Made by a program: the position numbers and the translations under genes
From: Deltaproteobacteria bacterium
GTDB lineage: Bacteria > Desulfobacterota > Desulfobulbia > Desulfobulbales > VMSU01
Length of the DNA: 47,311 bases
Assembly (NCBI GenBank): GCA_021782655.1
Contig: JAJXUT010000007.1
Coordinates: 1 to 47,311 of the forward strand
Direction of reading: 5' to 3'
Shown here: positions 7,154 through 15,375 of the stretch, piece by piece
Layout: the number at the start of each line of letters is the position of its first letter
Position numbering within the stretch: the first letter of the stretch is position 1
The notes under the pieces: model-generated
What the model was told of the DNA's origin: nothing
What the model saw: the letters and a program-made list of their open reading frames with translations, nothing else
Database searches by the model: none

Positions 7154-9802
7154 CTATTCGCCGGCCCCCACCGTCACCTGGACGTAACTCTCCGGCTGGA
7201 TGTATCTGGCCGCCGCCTGTCGCACCTCCTCCGCCGTCACCTGGCCGATGGCCGCCAGGTAGCGGTTGCCGAAGTCATGGCCCAGTCCGTAGGTCTCGCT
7301 CAAGGCCAGGTCCAAGGCCTGGGCGCTGTTGGTTTGCAGGCCCAGGTCGTAATGCCCGGCCAGCAGCCCCTTGGCCTTTTCCAGCTCCTCCGCGCTTAGG
7401 GGCTCGGCCCGCACCCGCTCAAGTTCCCGCCACAGGGAGGCAATGGCCTCCACCCGCTTATCCGGGCTGGTGCCGATATAGACCCCGAAGGAGCCGGTGT
7501 CCAGACCCAGCAGGGTAAAGGAAGACAGGCTGTAGGCCAGTCCCTGCCGATCGCGCAACTGACGGAAGAGCCGGCCGCTCTGGCCACTCAAGGCGGTGTC
7601 CAAAAGCTCCAGGGCGTAACGGTCCGGGCCGGTGAGGGTGGGGCCGCCGATAAAGCCGATGACGATGTGCACCTGCTCCTTGTCCTGGGGCCGATGCACC
7701 AGCCGCGGCGGATGCGGGGCGGCGGGCAGATTGATCCTCGGGGGCGCTAGAGCATCCGCCGCCGACCGCCATTGGCCAAACAGGCGGCAGGCCCGTTCGT
7801 GGGCCTCACTGGCCTTGATGTCACCGGCCACCACCAACACCAGTCGCTCGGGCCGGGCGTGCCGCAGATAGATGGCCCGCAGTTCCGAGGCGGAAAAGGC
7901 GGCGATCGCCTCCGCCGCGCCCAAGCCGTTCAAGGCGTAGGGGTGCTCTTGAAACAGGGCCCGGTTGAACTCGACAAAGGCGGTGGCGGTCAGGGAATCC
8001 CGCTGCTGCTTCAAGGCCGCCAGCCGCTCGGGCCTAATCCTGTCCGCCTCCTGGGGGTCGAAGGCCGGGGCGGTCAGGATCTCGGCCATCAGTTCCAGCC
8101 CCTCGCCGAAGAAACGGGACAGGAAGGCCGCCTTGAGGCCGAAGGTGTTCTTCCCCGCAAACCCGGAGAGGTCTCCGGCCATGTCGGCGATCTTGAGCGA
8201 CAGCTCCCGGGCGTTCATCCTGGCGGTGCCCTTGGGCAGCAGGTCGGCGATAAAGGCGAAGGCGCCGTTGCTCTCCCGGTCTTCAGCCATGAGCCCGCCG
8301 GGGAAGACCGCCTGGATGGCCACCGTCGGCACCTGGGGCTCCTCCCGCACCAGCAAGGTGATCCCGTTATCCAGGGTGAAGCGGTGGACGTTGCCGAGAT
8401 AGGAATCAATCAGCGAGGCCGTCGAGTCGGACTGCTCCCGGCCCTCCGTCCGGGCGATGCTGGCCAGCAGTTCTTCCTGGCCGAGGTCGAGGTCGGCCTC
8501 CCTGGGGAGGAGACACCCCACGGTCAGGCGGCGGGGGTCGCAGTACCGGCGGGCCACCCGCTCCAGATCGGCCACGCTTACCGCCCGAATCCGTTCGAGA
8601 TAGGCGTCCTCCCGCGGGTCGCCGGTCAACAGCTCAAACGAGCCCAGCACCCGGGCCTGGCCCTCGACCTTCTCCAAATTGAAGACGAAATCGCTCTCCA
8701 GGTTACGTTTCACCCGCTCCAACTCCCGCTCCTCCACCGGGGTTAAACGCAAGCGGGCCAATTCCGCCAGGCAGGAGTCGATGGCGGCCTTGATCTGACC
8801 GTGCTCCAAGGTGGCGACAATCTGCAACAGGCCTGGATATTTGGGAGTAAAGGCCCAGGAGCGGATACTGTACACCAGGCCCTGCTCGTCGCGCAGGCGC
8901 TGGTATAGCCGCGAGGCATCGCCCTGTCCCATGACCCCGGCCAGGACATCAAGGGCCGGGGTGTCGGGGTGCTCGAAGGCCGGGATGGGGAAGATCAGGG
9001 CCAGTTGCGACTGGTTGACCGCCTCCCGCAAGGCGAAGACCCGAGGCGCCTGGGGCCAGGGTTCCTCGGGGAGCAAGGCGGTCTCGCCCCCCTGGGCGGG
9101 CAGGTGGGAGAAGATCTTCGCCACCTTGGCCAAGGCCTCCGGATGGGGAAGGTCGCCCACCAGCACCACGGTGAAGTTTTCGGGCCGGTAATGCCGGGCC
9201 AGGTAGCGCAGGATGTCCTCCCGACGGAAGGCGGCCACCGACTCGCGGCTGCCGATCACCGGCAGCCGGTAGGGATGCCGGGCGTAGGCGTGGCTCATGG
9301 TGGCGTCGAAGAACTTCACCTCCGGCCGATCGGCGCGCATCCCGATCTCCTCCAGCACCACCAGCTTCTCCCGTTCGAGTTCCTGTTCGTCGAAGACCGA
9401 GTTGAGCACCGCGTCGGCCAGCACCGTAAGCGCCGTCTGCCACTCCCTGACCGGCAGGGTGGCATGATAGACGGTCTGCTCGAAGGAGGTGTAGGCGTTG
9501 ATCTGCCCGCCCCGTTCCTCGATGGCGGCGGCCACCTCACCCGGCCCCCTGGTCTTGGTGCCCTTGAAGATCATGTGCTCGATCAGGTGGGTGATGCCGC
9601 CCTCGTGCGGGCCCTCGTAGATGCTGCCCGCCCGCACCCAGATTTGGACGGTGGCCACCTTGACCCCCGGCGTCTCCTTGACCAGCACGGTCAGGCCGTT
9701 GGCCAGGGTGTCCTTGTAGAGGCGGGGCTTGAGCTGCCGGACGCCGGGGCTGATGGTGGTCATGGCTTCCACAGTGGTCTGGTCGTTGGCCGGTCGGCTC
9801 AT
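7154..9802 (-). CDS. M16 family zinc metallopeptidase, two-domain (882 aa)
   Basis: The N-terminal half has the inverted zinc motif HLIEH (HxxEH) within GGITHLIEHMIFKGT, near residues 64-75, and a downstream Glu ligand region. The second half (FTLDNGITLLVREEPQVPTV onward) is an M16 domain without the motif, as is usual for the non-catalytic partner domain. Both halves are fused in one chain, resembling pitrilysin-like and processing-peptidase-like enzymes that cleave short peptides. No signal peptide is evident. The ATG overlaps the lgt stop (ATGA), so the two are translationally coupled. A substrate cannot be assigned. Confidence 0.93.
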   Translation of the reverse strand: MSRPANDQTTVEAMTTISPGVRQLKPRLYKDTLANGLTVLVKETPGVKVATVQIWVRAGSIYEGPHEGGITHLIEHMIFKGTKTRGPGEVAAAIEERGGQINAYTSFEQTVYHATLPVREWQTALTVLADAVLNSVFDEQELEREKLVVLEEIGMRADRPEVKFFDATMSHAYARHPYRLPVIGSRESVAAFRREDILRYLARHYRPENFTVVLVGDLPHPEALAKVAKIFSHLPAQGGETALLPEEPWPQAPRVFALREAVNQSQLALIFPIPAFEHPDTPALDVLAGVMGQGDASRLYQRLRDEQGLVYSIRSWAFTPKYPGLLQIVATLEHGQIKAAIDSCLAELARLRLTPVEERELERVKRNLESDFVFNLEKVEGQARVLGSFELLTGDPREDAYLERIRAVSVADLERVARRYCDPRRLTVGCLLPREADLDLGQEELLASIARTEGREQSDSTASLIDSYLGNVHRFTLDNGITLLVREEPQVPTVAIQAVFPGGLMAEDRESNGAFAFIADLLPKGTARMNARELSLKIADMAGDLSGFAGKNTFGLKAAFLSRFFGEGLELMAEILTAPAFDPQEADRIRPERLAALKQQRDSLTATAFVEFNRALFQEHPYALNGLGAAEAIAAFSASELRAIYLRHARPERLVLVVAGDIKASEAHERACRLFGQWRSAADALAPPRINLPAAPHPPRLVHRPQDKEQVHIVIGFIGGPTLTGPDRYALELLDTALSGQSGRLFRQLRDRQGLAYSLSSFTLLGLDTGSFGVYIGTSPDKRVEAIASLWRELERVRAEPLSAEELEKAKGLLAGHYDLGLQTNSAQALDLALSETYGLGHDFGNRYLAAIGQVTAEEVRQAAARYIQPESYVQVTVGAGE

Positions 9803-10578
9803 TGCTGCCGCCGACGACGGATGAGGAGGGCGAGCGCCAGGCCGGCGGCGATCATGCCCAGGCTTAGGATCTGGCCCATGGTTAAGACCCCGATGAAACC
9901 AATCTGGGGATCGGGTTCACGGAACAATTCGGCCAGGATGCGGAAGACGCCGTAGGCGATCAAAAACAGGGCCAGCATGGCGCCCGGCCGGTGGGGCCGA
10001 TCCTTGGCCCGCCACAGGATCAGGAAGAGAAGCACCCCCTCCAGCAAACACTCGTAAAGCTGGGAGGGATGCCGGGGGTGAGGGCCGCCGTCGGGGAAGA
10101 TCATCGCCCAGGGCACGTCGGTTTCCCGGCCAAACAGCTCGCCGTTGATGAAGTTGCCCAGCCGGCCCAGGCCCAGGCCGATGGGGATGGTCACCACGTA
10201 GATGTCCGCCGTCTTCCAGAAGTCGAGGCCCCGGGAGGCGCAGAACCATACCCCACCCAGGATGACCCCGATCAGCGCCCCGTGAAACGACATCCCCCCC
10301 TGCCAGGTGGCCGGGATCTCGGCGGGATGATCGAGGTAGTAGGGCAGGTTGTAGAACAGGACGTAGCCTAACCGTCCCCCCAGAATCAGGCTGAGCAGCA
10401 GGGTGAAGTTCAAATTCTCAAAGTGGCTGGCCAGGTGGGTGTCGCCGCTGTGCTCGATCTGACGGCGCACCAGACCGTAGGAGGCCACAAAGCCCAGGAC
10501 GTACATCAGGCCGTACCAACGGATCCGCAGGGGGCCGAGCCGGACCAACACCGGGTTTATATGGGGGTAGGGCAGCAT
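9799..10578 (-). CDS. lgt: Prolipoprotein diacylglyceryl transferase
   Basis: Lgt transfers diacylglycerol from phosphatidylglycerol to the lipobox cysteine of prolipoproteins in the inner membrane. This is the first step in maturing lipoproteins such as the LemA and BamD encoded nearby. The roughly 259-residue protein has about seven hydrophobic segments. It shows the family signatures RWYGLMYVLGF, SFHGALIGVILGG and GLGLGRLGNFINGELFGR, plus HPSQLYECLLEG. The start chosen (ATG at 10578, MLPYPHINPV) has GAGGTGAAT directly before it. An upstream in-frame ATG at 10602 would add eight residues without a ribosome-binding site. Confidence 0.97.
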   Translation of the reverse strand: MLPYPHINPVLVRLGPLRIRWYGLMYVLGFVASYGLVRRQIEHSGDTHLASHFENLNFTLLLSLILGGRLGYVLFYNLPYYLDHPAEIPATWQGGMSFHGALIGVILGGVWFCASRGLDFWKTADIYVVTIPIGLGLGRLGNFINGELFGRETDVPWAMIFPDGGPHPRHPSQLYECLLEGVLLFLILWRAKDRPHRPGAMLALFLIAYGVFRILAELFREPDPQIGFIGVLTMGQILSLGMIAAGLALALLIRRRRQQ

Positions 10579-10762
10579 ATTCACCTCGTCTTTGCAAACC
10601 ATGCTGGCTGGTTAAGGCCGCCGCCCAACCAACCTAAAACTCCAAGTTATCCCCTCCATATAAACAAGAAGCCCGCGCCCGCCAACCGAAAAATCGCCGC
10701 CCGCCCTCAGAAGGCCCACGGCCTGTCCGCGACCCTGGCCTGCCTAAGGCGCGAAAATGCTG

Positions 10763-10791
10763 TTTATCGATGGCGGCAAATACGTTATAGT
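10763..10791 (+). promoter_or_regulatory. Possible trxA promoter
   Basis: A -10-like TATAGT lies at 10786-10791, with a poor -35 region (TTTATC at about 10763) 17 bases upstream. It is the best candidate in the 255-base gap between the divergent lgt and trxA starts. Nothing else is evident in that gap. Confidence 0.35.
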
Positions 10792-10857
10792 GCCAACCTT
10801 GGGCAGGAAACCTCGCCCAAGGCGATCAGATCATCAACAAGGACAAGGAGAAAAATA

Positions 10858-11187
10858 ATGAGCGATGACAAAGTGTTACACGTAAAGGATTCGACATTTG
10901 ACACCGAGGTGATTAATGGCCCCCTGCCCTGCCTGGTCGATTTCTGGGCCCCCTGGTGCGGGCCGTGCAAGGCCATTGGCCCGGTGATCTCCGAGCTGGC
11001 CGCCCAGTTCGAGGGCAAGGTGACGGTCGCCAAGATGAACGTGGACGACAGCCCGGCCACCCCCGGCAAGTATGGCATCCGGGCCATCCCCACCCTGATC
11101 CTGTTCAAGGGCGGCAAGGTGGTGGATCAGATCACCGGCGCGGTCGGCAAGACCCAGTTGCTGGCCATGATCCAAAAGGCCCTGTAA
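10858..11187 (+). CDS. trxA: Thioredoxin
   Basis: This 109-residue protein has the thioredoxin active site WCGPC within FWAPWCGPCKAIGP and the cis-proline loop IRAIPTLILFKGG. It is a cytosolic dithiol reductant for ribonucleotide reductase, peroxidases and other targets. AAGGAG lies 8 bases before the ATG. trxB follows 10 bases after the stop, so the reductant and its reductase are made from one transcript. Length and motifs are normal for the family. Confidence 0.98.
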   Translation: MSDDKVLHVKDSTFDTEVINGPLPCLVDFWAPWCGPCKAIGPVISELAAQFEGKVTVAKMNVDDSPATPGKYGIRAIPTLILFKGGKVVDQITGAVGKTQLLAMIQKAL

Positions 11188-11197
11188 GCCGTTTCGC

Positions 11198-12169
11198 ATG
11201 ACGGCGGAGCAACTCAAGACGGCGTCTGCCCCGGCCCCGGAGGGGCGGATCCATCAGCTCGTCATCGTGGGCGCCGGGCCGGGCGGCCTGACCGCCGGGC
11301 TATACGCCAGCCGGGCCCGGCTGGACGTGCTCCTGCTGGAGAAGGGCGCCGCCGGCGGCCAGATCCTGGTCACCGACCGGATCGACAACTATCCGGGGTT
11401 CGTCGAGGGCTTAAGCGGCTTTGAGCTGGCCGACAAGCTAACCGCCCACGCCCAGCGGTTCGGACTGGAGATCGCCTCCAAGACGGTGGCCAGCATGGAC
11501 CTGGCCGCAGAGATAAAGACCATCAACTGCGAGTGCGGCGCCGTCCTTAGTGCCCAGGCGGTAATCCTCGCCACCGGCGCCCGGCCCAACCACCTGGGGG
11601 CGCCGGGCGAGCGGGAGCTGACCGGCAAGGGGGTGTCCTACTGTGCCACCTGCGACGGGCCGTTCTACCGGGGGCTCGACATCGCGGTGGTGGGCGGCGG
11701 CGACACCGCCCTGCAGGAGGCGGTCTATCTCACCAAGTTCGCCCGGACAGTCACCGTGATCCATCGCCGGACCGAGTTTAGGGCCTCGCCGGTACTACAG
11801 GAGGAGGCCCGGGCCAACCCCCAGATCCGCTTCCTGCTCGACACCCAGGTCGCCGCCGTCCTGGGCGACACCCAGGTGAACGCCCTGCGTCTGCGCCACC
11901 GCGACGGCCGGGAGGAGACCCGCCCCTTGCAGGGGGTGTTCATCTTAATCGGCATCACCCCCAACAACGAGATGCTGCCCCTGGAGCAACTGACGCACCA
12001 ACAAGGGTTCGTGGTCACCGATTGCCTGATGCGCACCAACCTGCCGGGGGTGATGGCGGTGGGCGACCTGCGCCACGACTCGGCCCGCCAGGTGATCACC
12101 GCCGCCGGCGACGGGGCGGTGGCGGTCAAGTCGGTGGAGGCCTATCTGGAAACCCTGCGCCGCCCCTGA
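11198..12169 (+). CDS. trxB: Thioredoxin reductase
   Basis: This is a 323-residue flavoprotein that reduces thioredoxin using NAD(P)H. It has an FAD-binding Rossmann motif near the start (VIVGAGPGGLTAGLY), the redox-active pair in CATCDG at residues 149-154, the NAD(P)-binding motif VVGGGDTALQEA, and the C-terminal FAD motif GVMAVGDLR. The N-terminus is about 15 residues longer than in minimal family members. It is co-transcribed with trxA. A GC-rich hairpin follows the stop. Confidence 0.96.
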   Translation: MTAEQLKTASAPAPEGRIHQLVIVGAGPGGLTAGLYASRARLDVLLLEKGAAGGQILVTDRIDNYPGFVEGLSGFELADKLTAHAQRFGLEIASKTVASMDLAAEIKTINCECGAVLSAQAVILATGARPNHLGAPGERELTGKGVSYCATCDGPFYRGLDIAVVGGGDTALQEAVYLTKFARTVTVIHRRTEFRASPVLQEEARANPQIRFLLDTQVAAVLGDTQVNALRLRHRDGREETRPLQGVFILIGITPNNEMLPLEQLTHQQGFVVTDCLMRTNLPGVMAVGDLRHDSARQVITAAGDGAVAVKSVEAYLETLRRP

Positions 12170-12182
12170 GGAGGGGCGGCCT
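12160..12182 (+). terminator. GC-rich hairpin after trxB (weak terminator)
   Basis: GCCGCCCC and GGGGCGGC form an 8 bp stem around a six-base loop, overlapping the last codons of trxB. There is no T-run afterwards, only CTTAACCTT, so intrinsic termination would be weak. The hairpin could instead protect the trx mRNA end. Confidence 0.4.
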
Positions 12183-12188
12183 TAACCT

Positions 12189-12303
12189 TGATGGCGTCGC
12201 AAAAATCCGATCTCCGGCGTCCGCGTCCAACAGCCGCGGGGATTGGACAGCATTGCGGGGCGGTTTTGCTTAGCCATCGGCTACCTTTTTGCGAGATCAT
12301 CAA
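12189..12303 (+). repeat. Intergenic palindromic repeat, copy 2 (short-centre form)
   Basis: The left end is TGATGGCGTCGCAAAA and the right end is CTTTTTGCGAGATCATCAA, which are inverted copies of each other. The centre has a GTCCAA/TTGGAC hairpin. It is closely similar over its full length to copy 4 at 25239-25352. It ends 19 nt before the bamD ATG at 12323. Confidence 0.88.
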
Positions 12304-12322
12304 CCTTGGGAGTCTGCGCGCT

Positions 12323-13153
12323 ATGAAGTGGGAAGGTTTGCTTGGCTGGCCAGAGGCTGGCAAAAAACTGGCCATATTGATATGTATGGCCTGCACGCTG
12401 GCCACCCTGCCGGGATGCGCGACCCTGGATGGGGTCTTCTCCTTCTTCGGGGTCGGGGGCGGCAAATCGAAGCCCACCACCCCCGATGCCCTGTCCATGC
12501 AAGCCATGGACTATTTCGAAAAGGGCGAGTACAGCGACGCGCTCAAGATCTTCAACGACATTAAGGAGCGCTTTCCGTTTAGCGCCTACAGCATGCTGGC
12601 CGAACTAAAGGCGGCGGACTGCAAGTACTACCTCAAGGATTATCCAGAGGCGGTCTCACTCTACAAGGGGTTCGCGGACAATCATCCCACCAACGAGGCC
12701 CTGCCCTACGTCCTGTTCCAGATTGGCATGTCCTACTACCAGCAGATCGACACCATCGACCGCGACCCAGGGGCCGCGACCGACGCCATCACCGCCTTCG
12801 ACAAGCAACTCAAGGCCTATCCCGACTCGCCCTACCGGGCCGAGGCCGCGGCCCGGCGTCAGGCGGCCTTGAATTTCCTGGCCAATCACGAGTACTACGT
12901 GGCCATGTTCTACATTCGCACCAATGAGCCCCCGGAGGCCGCCTCCCGCTTGCAGTACCTACTCGACACCTACCCCAAGACCTCCATCGCGGTCAAGGCT
13001 CGGAAGCTGATGGCGGAGATCAAGGCCGGCCACCCGCCCACCCGCACCTGGCGGGACTGGATCCCCGATCTCTCCCTGCCCGACTGGCATACCTTCACCA
13101 CCCTGACCCCCGCCGGGGTCAGCACCGCGGCGCCCTCCCCGACTGGGAATTAA
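12323..13153 (+). CDS. bamD: Outer membrane protein assembly factor BamD
   Basis: The 276-residue lipoprotein has a signal peptide with lipobox LPGC (Cys near residue 32). The TPR-rich BamD body follows: AMDYFEKGEYSDALKIFNDIKERFPFSAYSMLAELKAADCKYY, then DNHPTNEALPYVLFQIGMSYY, and RAEAAARRQAALNFLANHEYYVAMFY. BamD is the essential lipoprotein of the BAM complex that inserts beta-barrel proteins into the outer membrane. The frame is open for 45 codons upstream of this ATG, but that part lies in the repeat element and would bury the signal peptide, so 12323 is taken as the start. A C-terminal proline-rich tail follows the last TPR. Confidence 0.94.
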   Translation: MKWEGLLGWPEAGKKLAILICMACTLATLPGCATLDGVFSFFGVGGGKSKPTTPDALSMQAMDYFEKGEYSDALKIFNDIKERFPFSAYSMLAELKAADCKYYLKDYPEAVSLYKGFADNHPTNEALPYVLFQIGMSYYQQIDTIDRDPGAATDAITAFDKQLKAYPDSPYRAEAAARRQAALNFLANHEYYVAMFYIRTNEPPEAASRLQYLLDTYPKTSIAVKARKLMAEIKAGHPPTRTWRDWIPDLSLPDWHTFTTLTPAGVSTAAPSPTGN

Positions 13154-13161
13154 TTCCCAGT
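13142..13161. repeat. Perfect 20-nt palindrome spanning the bamD stop codon
   Basis: ACTGGGAATTAATTCCCAGT is perfectly self-complementary and contains the TAA stop of bamD in its centre. It could be a protein-binding site or an mRNA hairpin at the 3' end. There is no loop, so a classic terminator is unlikely. Confidence 0.7.
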
Positions 13162-13163
13162 TC

Positions 13164-13321
13164 GCATTCAAAACGAATCTGTTCGGTACCCCAGGGGGGG
13201 AAACCTTGGTCAGCGGCGCTCTGCGGCTCAAAGGCGTGACTGATGTCCGCCCTCGTCGCCGCTCGTTTGCCTTCCCGATCTCCCCTCAAGAGGGGGGAAA
13301 CAACAGAGTCGTTTTGAATGC
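13164..13321. mobile_element. MITE-like element with 20 bp terminal inverted repeats
   Basis: GCATTCAAAACGAATCTGTT at 13164-13183 is matched at 13302-13321 by the reverse complement of GCATTCAAAACGACTCTGTT (19 of 20). The 158 bp between outer ends carry no convincing gene; a short frame at 13206-13463 crosses the border and is not supported. No clear target duplication is visible. It could be a small non-autonomous element or a remnant of an insertion. Confidence 0.6.
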
Positions 13322-13428
13322 TTGCTGGAAGTCTGGCTTTTTAATGCAACTTGGAATAGTGGCCGGCGTCGCCAACGGCTTCTTTTGGCGAGACACCATC
13401 AAGGCGGGGCGTCTTTTATTGGGGGGGA

Positions 13429-13998
13429 TTAGGGGCGCGGGAATCTGGGGTTGCCCCGGATGAAGGCCCGGGCCACCGAGCCGGGCAGCAGGTGATTGGC
13501 CGCCTGGCCGCCCAGGAGAAGAAAGTCGTCGTCGGGCAGGGTATTTCTCGCCGCCTGGGCCTTGACCAATTCGTCCTTTAGGTAGGAGATCTGTAGATTA
13601 AGATCGTCAATCTCTCGCTGGTGGGCCAGGCATTGGTCGGCCAGGGACTTATTCTCGCCGGCCAGCCGGCTTAGTTCGCCGTTTTTTTCCTCGATCAACC
13701 GCTGGTGCTCGTGGCGGCGCTCGATCATCTCGGGCCGGTCCTCGGGCGGCGGGACGGCGGCGCTCTCCACCCTTTCGGCCAGGCGCACTTGGCAGCCCTG
13801 CAACTCCTGCCTCAGCAGCTCACACTCCTCTTCCCACTTGCGGGTTAACTCCTCGCTTGCCTGCTCGCCCTTGGCGCGCTGGGATTCCCCCAGGGCCAAC
13901 AGCCGCCGACGTTCGCGCAGGAAGCGTTCTTGCAGAAAGATGAGGGTGGTTCCCGTCCCCAGGCAAAGGCCAAGGAGGACGAAGAGGATGGCTTTCAT
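13429..13998 (-). CDS. Membrane-anchored coiled-coil protein downstream of the MamK-like gene
   Basis: The 189-residue protein is not a family I recognise. Residues 3-22 form one N-terminal transmembrane segment (an anchor, with no lipobox). Residues about 23-79 and 90-150 are charged, Glu/Arg/Leu-rich, with heptad-like spacing typical of coiled coils, split by a proline-rich hinge (VPPPEDRP). The last 30 residues change character, with DDFLLLGGQAANHLLPGS and then a basic, proline-ending tail. The start is 12 bases after the MamK-like stop, so the two genes almost certainly form an operon. A role as membrane anchor or adaptor of the filament is an inference from context. Confidence 0.85.
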   Translation of the reverse strand: MKAILFVLLGLCLGTGTTLIFLQERFLRERRRLLALGESQRAKGEQASEELTRKWEEECELLRQELQGCQVRLAERVESAAVPPPEDRPEMIERRHEHQRLIEEKNGELSRLAGENKSLADQCLAHQREIDDLNLQISYLKDELVKAQAARNTLPDDDFLLLGGQAANHLLPGSVARAFIRGNPRFPRP

Positions 13999-14010
13999 GG
14001 CGGGCCGGAA

Positions 14011-15057
14011 TTAGGCCTCAGGGCCGGAGAACCCTATCTTGTCCCAGTGCTCCGGTGGCAGGTCGAGGCCGAGCTTCAAGGCCCCGGCGCAGCCGGTGAA
14101 GTCCGGGTCATCGACGCAGGTCACCTGCACCGGGCCAAAATCGCCCAACTGCCGCTCCACCATGGCCGCGATGCCCTTGAGCCGCGAACCGCCCCCGGCC
14201 AGATAGATGTTTTTTAACACCTCCGGCTGGCTCTCCGGGTCGTAACCCTTCATGATGGCCACGATATTCTCAACGATGTCCGGGACAATGCTCTCGCACA
14301 CCGCCCGGATCTCACGAGTCAAGTCGTACTCGGCGGGCTTGCCGTCCCGGCGCAGGGTCACCAGCACCGGGGCCTCGGGTTCGCCGACGAAGGCATACTG
14401 TTCCTTGATGGTACGCACCAGGTTGCGGGTGATCTGCACGTCGTAGAACTTCTGCTGAATGGCCGATTCCAGCCGTTCGTCGATGTAATCCCCCGCCTTC
14501 AGGGTGGTGATCTGATCCTTCTGGCCCGGCACCGAGCCCTTTACCCCGCAGATATCCACCGTCCCGGCCCCGATATCGACGATAATGGCGTCGCTCAACT
14601 TGTTGATGGCGTAAGCGACCATGAAGGGCTCGGAGACGATCAGGGCGGTGGACATCAACTCCCTGGCGAGCTGCAACAGCAGTTCCTTGTTGACGATCGA
14701 GGCCCGGGATGGCACCCCGATGATCCCAGCCACCGGCCCCTCAGCCCCCTGTTTCGCCTCGTTGACCACGTGCCGTAAAAGCTCCAGGGCGGCGGTGTAG
14801 TCCTTTTCGCTGCCCTCCCGGATCACCCCGTCCTCCAAGGGATGGTAAAGGGTGAGGGCGGAGCGGTGCCTTAGTGCCTCGTCGCCGAACACCTGAGTCT
14901 TGCCTAGTAATTTTATGCCTATTATGTCCTTAGGATAACCGACGATAGAGCGGGTAATCCCCTGATATCCTCGGCTGGACATCACCGCGGTGCGCGAGGT
15001 GCCGAGATCGACGCCGATGATGAGTGGTTCGTCTGTTGAGTATTGGTCGTCTGACAT
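14011..15057 (-). CDS. mamK-like: MamK-like bacterial actin
   Basis: This 348-residue actin/Hsp70-fold ATPase has phosphate-1 DLGTSRT (17-23), phosphate-2 DIGAGTVD (161-168) and adenosine motif AGGGSRLKG (287-295). The N-terminal run TSRTAVMSSRG...VGYPKDIIGIKLLGK...VFGDEA, the VSEPFMV segment and the C-terminal DPDFTGCAGALKL...LPPEHW closely resemble MamK, the actin that organises magnetosome chains. Glu143 and Asp161 sit at the positions of the residues needed for ATP turnover in Magnetospirillum MamK, and the total length is the same. The start at 15057 has AGGACGG upstream; an in-frame ATG at 15168 would add 37 unsuited residues. No other magnetosome gene is in the window, so the cargo is unknown. 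Confidence 0.88.
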   Translation of the reverse strand: MSDDQYSTDEPLIIGVDLGTSRTAVMSSRGYQGITRSIVGYPKDIIGIKLLGKTQVFGDEALRHRSALTLYHPLEDGVIREGSEKDYTAALELLRHVVNEAKQGAEGPVAGIIGVPSRASIVNKELLLQLARELMSTALIVSEPFMVAYAINKLSDAIIVDIGAGTVDICGVKGSVPGQKDQITTLKAGDYIDERLESAIQQKFYDVQITRNLVRTIKEQYAFVGEPEAPVLVTLRRDGKPAEYDLTREIRAVCESIVPDIVENIVAIMKGYDPESQPEVLKNIYLAGGGSRLKGIAAMVERQLGDFGPVQVTCVDDPDFTGCAGALKLGLDLPPEHWDKIGFSGPEA

Positions 15058-15281
15058 GATGCCGTCCTGTTCTTGATGGGAAAACCCCAGGGTCGCGACT
15101 TTGGTGGCGGGGCGGGGATGGCCATCATCCGGGCCAGGACGAACGGGAAAGGCCCGCCCCTGGGACAACTCGCACCCCTACGTTTAAGGTAAATACAATG
15201 GGGGCGCAAAGATTGTCAAGTGAATTGCGGGGTTGCTAGGCCCAAGCTTGACCGACTCGCTGACTTGCCTGGGATAACCCT

Positions 15282-15310
15282 TTGACCAAGCGGCCTGTCC
15301 ATGCTATGTT
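15282..15310 (+). promoter_or_regulatory. Sigma-70-type promoter of hemL
   Basis: TTGACC at 15282-15287 and TATGTT at 15305-15310 are separated by exactly 17 bases. Transcription would begin near 15317. This also argues against the in-frame ATG at 15301 being the start of hemL, because it would lie upstream of the transcript. Confidence 0.7.
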
Positions 15311-15375
15311 GCGACGATTTTAAGACCCTCAAGCATGGGGGCCGGGCCGCAATCCTTCCCACGGAGATTTTCCTT

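Noticed and set aside
7772-9955. Long plus-strand frames opposite the M16 peptidase and lgt
   Set aside because: They are antisense shadows created by high GC; the minus-strand proteins have clear family motifs.
13206-13463. Short plus-strand frame of 85 codons
   Set aside because: It crosses the border of the inverted-repeat element and runs antisense into the coiled-coil gene; no ribosome-binding site or coding-like composition.
13429-15057. A complete magnetosome island
   Set aside because: Only a MamK-like actin and a coiled-coil protein are present; no MamB/M, MamE/O, MamI/Q or Mad proteins can be found in the window.
15301-15375. In-frame upstream ATG of hemL at 15301
   Set aside because: It overlaps a good sigma-70 promoter (TTGACC-N17-TATGTT) and encodes sequence unlike HemL; ATG 15376 has a ribosome-binding site.
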